Below are positions 55,811 to 64,000 of a DNA stretch of 64,000 bases, piece after piece (within the stretch, counting starts at the first letter, position 1; the number at the start of each line of letters is the position of its first letter). The position numbers and the translations under genes are program-made. The notes beneath the pieces were generated by a model, which did not search any database, was not told where the DNA came from, and saw only the letters and a list, made by a program, of their open reading frames with translations. The stretch is from Metridium senile (lineage: Eukaryota; Cnidaria; Anthozoa; Actiniaria; Metridiidae), in NCBI GenBank assembly GCA_949775045.1, contig OX459095.1:32962064-33026063 (forward strand). Direction: 5' to 3'.

Positions 55811-57223
55811 AACTTTTTCCACATAAAATATGACATAGGTAGAGCTCAAAACTGAAATAAAAAGGGGGTCACCGTATTCGTTTTAGAACTGTAAGGGGTG
55901 GTGTAAGGCACTTTTTTGCCTAATCTGGTTCTAAAATATGCTCACTAAATTCGTTAGAAATAAAATTACTACAATAACCATCAATGTCTTTACTCAAATA
56001 TTACGACAGATTCTCACAAAATAGGTATTTTACTATTGTTATCATATCTTCTAGCCTTTGAAAGGCCAAAGATTTGGCTATTTAATGAACGATTCAAAGT
56101 AGTACCAGAGTCATTTTGTGTGGTCATGATCCTACAAAAGTTAAAATTACTATAGAATGCTCACGAAAACGATATTAATTTTTTTAAGATTCAAAAAGAT
56201 TATCATATGAGCAATGTGAAAAGCGAAAAACGATTGGGGGTCACCGTACTAATAGGCGAGTTATAAGCGACCGAATCCAATTTTTCTTGTCAAAAATAAC
56301 GGCAACGGTCCGCTCAGGACTGGGTTCTAGTACTTTAAACATCTGCTTGAAACTTGTCATTGTCATCTCCAGAAACCCTAAAACCTATTTTGTACTAGTT
56401 TTATGACTAAAGACGTCAAAATTATATTTTATTTATTCATTTTTACAAAGTCGTAAATTTGTTGTTTTGAGACTAAACAGCGACCATAAAACATAATAAT
56501 ATGAAATAACATAATACTTTCTTAGGTTATAGATAAGGATTCAAGTCAAGATATTATTTAGATAAATTTTCAAAAAAACGCAAATAAATGATGAAAAACG
56601 AGATGCGCGAAATGGATGCGCAGTAGCAAGAGTCCGGAACTACCTTAAAAGTAAATTGTTTCTAAGTCTGATGACTGGTGGAGACGAGGGAATTATGGAC
56701 ATGAAGCATTATATAATGACACGTGCCATTTTATAATGCTTCATGTTCATTTGCATTCCATTGTTTACGCAACCCCATCATTCCTCTGGGCCGCATTCAA
56801 ATACAAACCTGGGCTTTAAATTTCAAACATGGACTATGTGGTATAACATGCTTTCCTCGTGACCAGAGAGGAGCATCGGATTGGGGAATATCATTGAGAA
56901 TAAACTGCACGACAGTAGTATGAAAAAGAATATATTTCTAAATAATAACATATATATCTATATAAAACTATAGTGAATTAAAGTATATTACAAATTATAA
57001 AAAGCTACTAAAAACTGTAGAATACTGTATCAAAAACCTATATCTATAGACTGCTAAAGTCCTTGTTCAAACGTCGCACTTCGCAGAAGGCAAGGTGAAT
57101 ATCTATAAAAGTTCTTGAACCAGTCGGCACGTGTAATTTTCAATAATCAGCTGCATGTTTATACTAATACAGGTTTTCATTTCATAAACAATGAAACAGC
57201 ATGTTTACTTTAAATATAACTTT

Positions 57224-57397
57224 CGTTATCTAGTACTATTTGACAAAAGGCGCATTCGCACAGGCAAAGCCTCGATATGTTGTTAAAATATTCACAAATC
57301 CCAACCCAAGAACTGAACACATTTAAATTTACTCCGAATCGAGATTATCCATGTGCAAATGCGGCTTTTGTCAAATTGTACAGCAGTGCTAGATAAC
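57224..57397. mobile_element. ~174-bp MITE
   Basis: 'gttatctagtac', 'atttgacaaaaggcgcattc' and 'gcaca' on the left face 'tgtgcaaatgcggcttttgt', 'caaat' and 'gctagataac' on the right. Confidence 0.75.
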
Positions 57398-57724
57398 AGG
57401 AAACTGGAGTATTTGAGTCTAATAAATCAGCAAACAATGATTACACACGAGAAAGAGTCAACTTTTAAAGCTATCAGTACTGGACATTAAAGAACCACCG
57501 AGGACGCTGGTATGCCCATTCTTAGTGCCTGTGCTTGACCCTATAACACAGGGTGTATTCAAGCACTAACCATATCACTACAAAAATATAAGCTGCCTGC
57601 AATTGCAAAGTTTACAGACACTCATTCTTTTTATTGACCGAATAGCAATATAGACCGGATGGGAATATGTTGAACTAGTGTTGTTTTTGACGGTCCAGCA
57701 CCTTACCCACGTTCGAACACAATA

Positions 57725-57935
57725 GAATTTTTACATGTATGAGCCAGTCAACAACAACAGTTATTCAAATTGGTCAACATATTGCGATTGGCGGTGTATG
57801 GCGACCTGCTATTGTTCTTGACTAGATAGCCTCGAACTCATGTTGGAACGCAATGGATTTTTCAGATGTATTAGAGGCTAGCCAATCAAAAACGATAGTT
57901 GTTCAAATTGGTCGCCATATCTCGATTCGGTGTAA
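57725..57935. mobile_element. MITE of the 38336-38484 family, with a partial extra copy
   Basis: 'ctattgttcttgactagata' and 'gcctcgaactc' face 'gaggctagccaatcaaaaac'. Outer parts 'attgcgattggcgg' and 'atctcgattcggtg' match the 38336 family. Confidence 0.75.
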
Positions 57936-57943
57936 CTCTAAGA

Positions 57944-58052
57944 GTTACATACCGAGAATGGAGGCAACAATAAGCCATATATATCCCGCGGGCCGCAGGC
58001 CCAAGGGATTACGGATATATGGGCTTATAGCCGAACATTCGAGGTATGTAAC
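57944..58052. repeat. 109-bp palindrome
   Basis: 'gttacataccgagaatg' faces 'cattcgaggtatgtaac'. Inside, 'ataagccatatatatcc' faces 'ggatatatgggcttat' around a GC-rich centre. Confidence 0.82.
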
Positions 58053-58644
58053 TGTTTTATTTCACACTTAGTAAGGTTTTCTCACAAAAAACAATGATTT
58101 TAATCCTATTCTAACAAAAAATATGATTTGAGTTAAGAAATAAAAGAACTTACGGCTTTCGAAATCTCACTGATTAGATGTTTAAATTAAAAGCTTATTG
58201 ATAGAACACAATTGAAAGAGGTTGTGCTATCTTAGTTTTCATTCCTTAATTAAAAGTCTAAATTACTCAATACCATTGAAACTAATGACTAAGGTGAAGT
58301 GCTGTTAATATTTTTTCATACAATAGTTTTCTCTTGATTGAAGTGTATTGAAAGTTTTATATTTTGTCATAAAAAATACTATTGACACAATTTAAACCAT
58401 TTGGCTGAAATCTGACTCGACACTTTTGATAAGTTTTCTGAAAAGAAAACAATTATGATTTTGAGCGTATTCCAAAAAATAAAACCAATCCTCAAAAGAT
58501 ATCAATATTCTGTTCATAATTTAATGTTCATTTTCAATAAATTACCATAAGGAAATATTAAACAATCTCTTTTTAATTCTATTCAGAATAAAAATAACGA
58601 ACTTGAATGCTAACGAACATGCTGATGACATTAAACAAGTTTTT

Positions 58645-58754
58645 GTTGCAAACTTTCCATCGGTTGACTCGGTGGTATAATGGCTTAAAGCGCGGATACA
58701 GCAATGTAGAAAATCTCGGTTCGAATCCTGGCATTGGTACTCAAAGACTTTTTT
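58645..58754 (+). repeat. tRNA-derived SINE-like element, copy 2
   Basis: A perfect A box TGGTATAATGG (58673-58683) and B box GGTTCGAATCC (58718-58728) are 34 bases apart, as in tRNA genes. A T6 Pol III terminator follows at 58749-58754. No 7-bp acceptor stem can be formed with the flanks, so it is a tRNA-derived repeat, not a functional tRNA. Confidence 0.75.
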
Positions 58755-58874
58755 CGCCAAAAATCGATATTTAGTAATATCCTATCTAGGAATAAGATAT
58801 ATCCCTATGAATAACAAAGAAAACCGTGTCAAGTGTAAAATAATCGCGGTTTAAACATTTACATCAGATTTATA

Positions 58875-58946
58875 ATGTATTTCGGTCTAGGAATGCACTA
58901 TTTTACACTCACCAGAAGTCAAACGTTTTTGAAATAGCTACACATG
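58875..58946. repeat. Single arm of the 4691-4971 MITE family
   Basis: It contains 'ttcggtctaggaatgcacta' and 'acgtttttgaaatagct', like the right arm of 4691-4971 and 39259-39521. Confidence 0.6.
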
Positions 58947-59212
58947 AAAAGGTTGGTTAAAATGATAATTCCATTTGTTAGGACTTTGGTGTAAAATCCC
59001 GTGGGAGGGAGATACTCGGGGTAAAAGCATCGGGTGTCAAAATTGAAAATATCGAATTGCGACATATTTTGGTATATTAAACGGGATAGTAAAAAGAAAA
59101 ATCCCATCATTTTCCACGCTTTTTTCGTTTTGTGTGCCACGCCCTTTAGAAAGGACTTCGGATATCTTTTAGGGTTGTTCTTGCAATCCCGACGAGCATA
59201 TACCCGATACGT

Positions 59213-59280
59213 TTACCTCCGAGTCCTCTCCGAGTCCTTCCGAGTCCTCTCCGAGTCCTCCCCGAGTCCTCCCCGAGTCA
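59213..59280. repeat. ~11-bp minisatellite (CCGAGTCCTCT/C)
   Basis: Six tandem 'ccgagtcctct/cccc' units with small length changes. It creates a short Ser/Pro-rich open stretch that I do not regard as a gene. Confidence 0.85.
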
Positions 59281-59601
59281 TACCAAAGTATTGTCTTGTA
59301 AAATGAAGATTTTCTCTTTTTATACGTCAGCAAGAAATTTTCTTTCGCTTATAACATTATTAGCTTTTATTAGCAAAACTTAACAGATAATCAGATATAT
59401 AGAGTACTAAGTACTGTAAATTCAAGTTTAGAAACAGATTTTGGGGTTGGATTTCACTCTTACTAGTGTCAATTCTCAAGTGCAATTGCTAATTAGTCAA
59501 CGTCGTAATATATTCAACTGATGCATGGCGAGAATTATTACGCAAGATTACTGACTTTTTTAATTATTTGACACAGAACTTTCGTTAATCTTTATTAAAC
59601 A

Positions 59602-60036
59602 TTAAACATTGTTCTCAGAGATTTGAGATTTGCTATTGAAAGACTCGAGACTTGTCCTATAAGAGAGACTTGTGCTAGACTCGAGTCTTGTGCGAAAAGA
59701 TTCGAGTCTTGTGCAAAAAGATTCGAGACTTGTGCGGAAAGACTTGATATTTGTGCGAAAAGACTTGTGCCAAAAGACTTTTGTGCGAAAAGAGCGGATA
59801 CCGACCTGGAAGAAGTCGAAGAATAATGGCGGGTTTTCTGCTTTATCGTACGATCGATCCTCCTTAGGTAAACAATCAACTTCTTTCGGGAAGAGAACCA
59901 TGAACAACGCTGTCATCATCCTACACTGAGCCATACATCTCTGTACGAAACCATTTTTCATGAAATTACAGTTTAAAACTCGAAAGTGACGGGCCGAAAT
60001 CTCCGTGTAAACTAAAAGTAAACACACCAAAATCAT
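59602..60036 (-). CDS. Weak candidate: small secreted-like protein with a 7-residue repeat
   Basis: The 144-residue frame opens with a hydrophobic stretch (MILVCLLLVYTEISA) resembling a signal peptide. It ends in a repeated SFRTxLE-type segment encoded by the 21-bp tandem repeat at about 59638-59790. No known family is recognised. A precursor peptide was considered, but no dibasic cleavage sites separate the repeats. Both strands stay open across the repeat, since 21 is a multiple of three, so the open frame may be accidental. Confidence 0.2.
   Translation of the reverse strand: MILVCLLLVYTEISARHFRVLNCNFMKNGFVQRCMAQCRMMTALFMVLFPKEVDCLPKEDRSYDKAENPPLFFDFFQVGIRSFRTKVFWHKSFRTNIKSFRTSLESFCTRLESFRTRLESSTSLSYRTSLESFNSKSQISENNV
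59638..59790. repeat. 21-bp tandem repeat
   Basis: About seven units of 'tgtgcgaaaagattcgagtct' type occur with substitutions and some shortened units ('tgtgcgaaaagact'). Confidence 0.85.
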
Positions 60037-60202
60037 CAGACATTCCTCGTCTAATTAAATCCGCGCGGGCTTTTCACTGTTAGCGCATGTGTTAATCGAT
60101 TCACCGAATTAAAGGAAGTACATAGTGGGCTCACAGCCGGTAAAAAGCAGTACTGATACTAGATGACAGTGAGTCGAACAAAACTTAAAGTGACGTGGGT
60201 TT

Positions 60203-60208
60203 TTTATT
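60203..60208 (-). terminator. Possible polyA signal of the LRR gene
   Basis: AATAAA on the minus strand lies about 275 bp after the stop codon. Position is plausible but unverified. Confidence 0.3.
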
Positions 60209-60480
60209 GATCTAGTTCATAATAAACACACCAAATTAAAGCTAAAACATTAAAGATTAATAAACCGTGCGGGCATTTTAACTTTTTCAGTTTTAAATAT
60301 AAGAAATCCAGGTTTAAAAACTACCTCACAGTCATTTTCTTGTAATTTGGGCGAGACCGGAAATGACTCGGAGATCATAGTCGACAATTGGATACTGACT
60401 ATTTCTTAACACATATTTTGCCATGTTCCATTGGTGTAAAAGGAGAAGCTTTTTCGATCTGTCCCCGTTATATATTTTCT

Positions 60481-63400
60481 TTATGTACGAGTTGACCCAG
60501 GATTACTCTGCAAGAGAGGTTGCCTTACTTCCTGTGGAGTTGTACTGCAGCATAGATTGATAATCACTGCAGGAATTGCAACAATAAAAGCAACAATAAC
60601 ACCAATATTGAGCGCAATAACAATATAGACTATTACTTTACTGGACTCTACGTCATATGACGCAAATCGAAGCATGATAAATGATTGATGTAGAACGGCA
60701 AGTGTTAGCACCTCCAGGAAGTTTTCAAACGACCTTTCACCATCTTGTACATAATACGGCTCAAACTTAAGTTGGTAAATCAAAGAGATTATTAATACAA
60801 TCGAAACAGTTAATGTCTGCATGGAGCTTGTGTGAGGGAAAACAGCCAAAAATACTGCAATAAAGAGTTTGCGTAAAAGTTTCAGTATTTCAAAGTACCA
60901 TTGAACGTTTTCCTTATATGGTTGATAGATAGCACCAAGCCAAGAATTACATAGATTTCTATTTTCCTCAGAAAAATTATCTCTATTCCACTTGTACCAA
61001 ATAAGCAAAGACTGCAAAAGTACAGGGACGCCAATGATATACAATATCACCCCAAGCCAACCTAATAGTTGCAGCATTAGGTATATCGGATCATCTTCAG
61101 AGCATTGTACCCATGGTGCTATGCGCAAATACGAGATCTCGTCATCATCTTCACATGGTGCTAGGATTGTAATAATTTGCTTGCTTACAGGAAAAAACGT
61201 AAGACATAGGCATGTGATGCTAACCTTTTTACATGAACTGCGAAAGTCTCTAAGAGGGTCACCAGCTTCTGTGGTTCTGCTAACTATGACTGCACGAAAG
61301 CCATAAATCATCCATATCAACAGCAAACAGGCAATTGGAAACATAAACACGAGAAGATAGTTGTATAATGGTGTGAACAAAATAGGATACTGACAAGAGA
61401 TTCCAGTGAAGTCCAGATTCATTATACTGCTCATATAATGCTGAACCGATACGACAAACTTAGGAATAGGACTATTGTTCGCTGAAATCATTGCATCAAG
61501 AACTTGAATGTAAAATACCAGTATTGAAATGATACCACGAGTGTTCTCTGATATTCCAGCGACATAAAAGAACAAAAGAACTACGCTAACTTCCAGAAAC
61601 CAACCAGTAATCACATCCACTAGTCTGAATGTCACTAAAAAGACCAGCTCAACAAAAGCGATGATGAATCGAGCTCTGATTGAATTGCTGCACAAATATG
61701 CAGCACTCAACATAGCCAACAAGCAAATAATGATCACTGGAGTGAACACATATGCACTGATCTGCGTTGATTGTGTTTGGCAGCCAATACATAGCGACCC
61801 AGACTTGTAGTACCCGTCAATGCACATTGAGCACAGGCGGTTTGTACTACCAGAGTGACAAATACGCGATTTGTTACACACAGTGGTGTGACTAGTAACA
61901 TTGAACCAGCATTGACAGTCTCCGTGTGGGTTACAAGCCCAGTCTTTTTCACTAGGAAAACTAGGGCACTCTACAAGGTGAGTCACGTTATTTACTGATG
62001 GTGAAGGCCAGTAACCACGTGCGAGCGTCATTACGATCTGCGGCACGTCATTATCGAGTAGGCTAGTCGACTTTGTTTCCCCGGAGCAATTCCCATTAGG
62101 CATGCACTTTTTGCACTGAGCCAAGCTCCCATAGTACCCCTTCCCACAAACACAAAATATGTAACCATAGTAACTTTCATCCATTAAAGCGCTCCCATTG
62201 GTGGACGTTAGTGTTGCAAAGGGACAACTGTACTCGACATTTTTCTGACGAAAGTTTGGAGTTACGCGCATGATGTTTTGGATATCTCCACTAGTTACAT
62301 TTATCTTGGAAACAGGAGCTCTCATTTTGGGATTACCTCTAATATCTATGAACATCAAAGATTGTAACAGTCTGAAATTACCAGGAATTTCACCTTCAAA
62401 TTCATTGTGTGATAAATCCAGCGTGTTTAAAAACATATAATCATTATGGACTTCCGGTATCGAACCCCCGATTTTATTTCGGTTTAGATTTAGTTCAATG
62501 AGACTTGTCAACGCCCAGATTGACGTATCCAGACTCCCATTGAAGACACAGTTACTGATATCTAGAATCATAAGCGAAGCAGTCGGCGTTAGTGCTGTTA
62601 TAAGTGTACTTACATTGACAGAAAGCTTCTGATTGTTTCCCAGTAGAAGTATCTCTAATCCAGGCGATCCTTTGAACGTTAATTCACTATGGATTCCTTG
62701 GAAATGATTATTGGAAAGATCAAGGATCCTTAAGTGAGGTAGATTTCCTAATTGCTTTGGAATTGTCTGTTGTAACTCATTAGAGTGCATAATGATGGTG
62801 GTCAAATTGGTCATTTTATCAATGCTTGAAGGTATAGGCCCACTGATGCCAGGGTTTAGGGGCAACATAAGTTCTATTAAATGAGGAAAACAATCACCAA
62901 AGTCGTCCGGTAATACACCATATATGCCTGCACTGGACAAGTGCATTTTCTTTAGTGACGTCATTCCCAAGAAAATGCTAATATTTCCATTAACAGACAA
63001 ATACTCCAGGTCCAAAAACCAAACTTTCTTAAGTTTTCCAATGCCTTGAGGTATTTCCCCATCGAGATCATTCTCACCAAGACTAAGAACTTTCAAATTT
63101 AACAGATTGGTAATGTTTTCAGGGATCGAGCCATTTAGTCGTTGATTAGATTTTTGACAACAGAGCTGGATCTTCTGTAAGGATTTGAAAGATGCAAATA
63201 TATTCTCTGGAAGTCGCCCAGAAAAATAACAAAATGACAAATCAACGCGCAACAGTTTTGTCATATTAGGAAATATAAAGTCCTTCAATTCACCAGACAA
63301 GTTGTTACTCGGGAGACAAAATGCTCTCAAATTTCGAAGTTTCCAGAGGCAACTTGGTATTTGTCCTGAAAGATTATTTTTGTTGAGTGTCAAACCAATC

Positions 63401-63641
63401 ACATAGCCATCACGGCATGTGACCCCTGCCCAAGAACAGTGATCGATAGTTAAATTGGATTGACGACCTGTAGATGACCATCCACTTTGCTTTGTCCAAT
63501 TATGACCTCGGGTCTCGATAAAAAGTTGTTGTAAGACAGCTCTTTCGACACTACGGTTAAATGTAGTGTCCAATGACTCGTCTGGAACTGTAATGCCATC
63601 GAAACACTTGAGATCAAGTGGAGCTTCAAATTCATTATTTA
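60481..63641 (-). CDS. Plant-type LRR / cysteine-rich / multi-pass membrane protein (large last exon)
   Basis: This exon starts after a minus-strand acceptor (ttcttccacag) at 63641 and encodes 1052 residues to TAA at 60481. The start and probable signal peptide are in an upstream exon outside the window. From the exon start there is an LRRNT_2-like cap (RAVLQQLFIETRGHNWTKQS, CSWAGVTC). About 13-14 LRRs follow at residues ~78-437, many with the plant-type LxGxIP consensus (NNLSGQIPSCL, NDLDGEIPQGIGKL, NEFEGEIPGNF). A Cys-rich stretch (~472-620) has EGF/GCC2-GCC3-like spacing (CVCGKGYYG, CSMCIDGYYKSGSLCIGC). Some nine to eleven hydrophobic segments (~629-1032) come next, e.g. FTPVIIICLLAMLSAAYLC and IVLIISLIYQL, then a short C tail. 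There is no kinase domain. Role inferred: cell-surface receptor or channel-like protein. I know no named metazoan family for it. Confidence 0.85.
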
Positions 63642-64000
63642 CTGTGGAAGAAAATGAAGAGGTTATTCATTAAAATGATTAATGAGCATGCACTTCAGGT
63701 AGGAGTACACAAACCATACAATAGCATAACATAGCAATCACTTCATTTAGTAACAACAAAACTATTTATTTATTTATAAACAATATTTAGGCAGAGATGC
63801 CCAGTTCAGCATAGCTGGTTTAAATGGGGCTCTGCACAAAACATACATCACATTGGGTTTACATACATCGAGATATAACTATAACTATTAATTATGATAT
63901 TGATTATTATTACATACATAGAGATATAACTATAACTATTAATTATGATAAATGTATATAGATAAATATATACTAATGAAAATATAAGAACTGTTTAATT
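63642..64000. other. Upstream intron of the LRR gene (partial)
   Basis: AT-rich sequence. A ~43-bp direct repeat ('gagatataactataactatt' then 'aattatgata') occurs at about 63870 and 63919. No further exon is recognised on the minus strand before the window ends. Confidence 0.55.

Larger units (their letters stand above)
51623..60480. other. Gene-poor interval between GPCR 2 and the LRR gene
   Basis: No clear protein gene is seen; a weak 144-codon frame at 59602-60036 is listed separately. There are simple repeats at about 52070-52320 (including 'ccaaccaaccaaccaacc'), AT-rich DNA, and many palindromic elements listed below. Confidence 0.55.

Noticed and set aside
58666..58740. Functional tRNA gene
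   Set aside because: A and B boxes are fine, but the flanks cannot form a 7-bp acceptor stem and the T stem has a mismatch. A sister copy with degenerate boxes shows it is a repeat.
60481..63641. LRR receptor-like kinase or bacterial/algal contaminant
   Set aside because: No kinase domain is present. The exon has a eukaryotic splice acceptor and sits in the same AT-rich, repeat-laden context as its neighbours.

Overview
The window is animal nuclear DNA. Genes are split by GT-AG introns, intergenic space is large and AT-rich, and short palindromic transposon derivatives (MITE-like) are everywhere. No bacterial operons, rRNA or CRISPR arrays are visible. The gene set is MUL1, ARPC3, an inosine/uridine-type nucleoside hydrolase, an NB-ARC/TPR STAND protein, intronless class A GPCRs and a plant-type LRR protein with a multi-pass membrane domain. 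Vertebrates lack nucleoside hydrolases of this type. Together this suggests an early-branching metazoan, most likely a cnidarian (an anthozoan is my best guess); a sponge or placozoan is not excluded.

Layout. 1-4.1 kb: the last two exons of MUL1 (+). 7.8-9.0 kb: a single-exon peptide-type GPCR (+) with a 12-codon upstream ORF that overlaps its start codon. 11.1-17.7 kb: complete seven-exon ARPC3 (+). 18.1-27.3 kb: a segmental duplication carrying two nucleoside hydrolase genes (-). The left copy (20.0-23.3 kb) is broken by a 2-bp insertion; the right copy (25.7-27.3 kb) is intact. The right block begins with a stray piece of ARPC3 exon 3. 27.6-37.8 kb: a three-exon STAND NTPase (+) with a mitochondrial-type N terminus and C-terminal TPRs. 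It is head-to-head with the intact hydrolase, 286 bp apart. 37.8-50.3 kb: no gene recognised; dense repeats. 50.4-51.4 kb: a second, atypical single-exon GPCR (+). 51.4-60.4 kb: repeats, tRNA-derived elements and one weak secreted-like ORF. 60.5-63.6 kb: the large last exon of an LRR/cysteine-rich/multi-pass membrane protein (-), with its start beyond an upstream intron.

The genes do not form a pathway. The most informative feature is the duplication, because each block serves as an empty-site control for insertions in the other. It exposes a 1.6-kb piggyBac-like non-autonomous element at TTAA, a TA-flanked MITE, and a 127-bp retroposon-like insert with a 10-bp target duplication. That insert carries a motif resembling the hammerhead-ribozyme core of Penelope-like elements. 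The most novel proteins are the membrane-anchored STAND-TPR protein and the LRR/multi-pass receptor-like protein.
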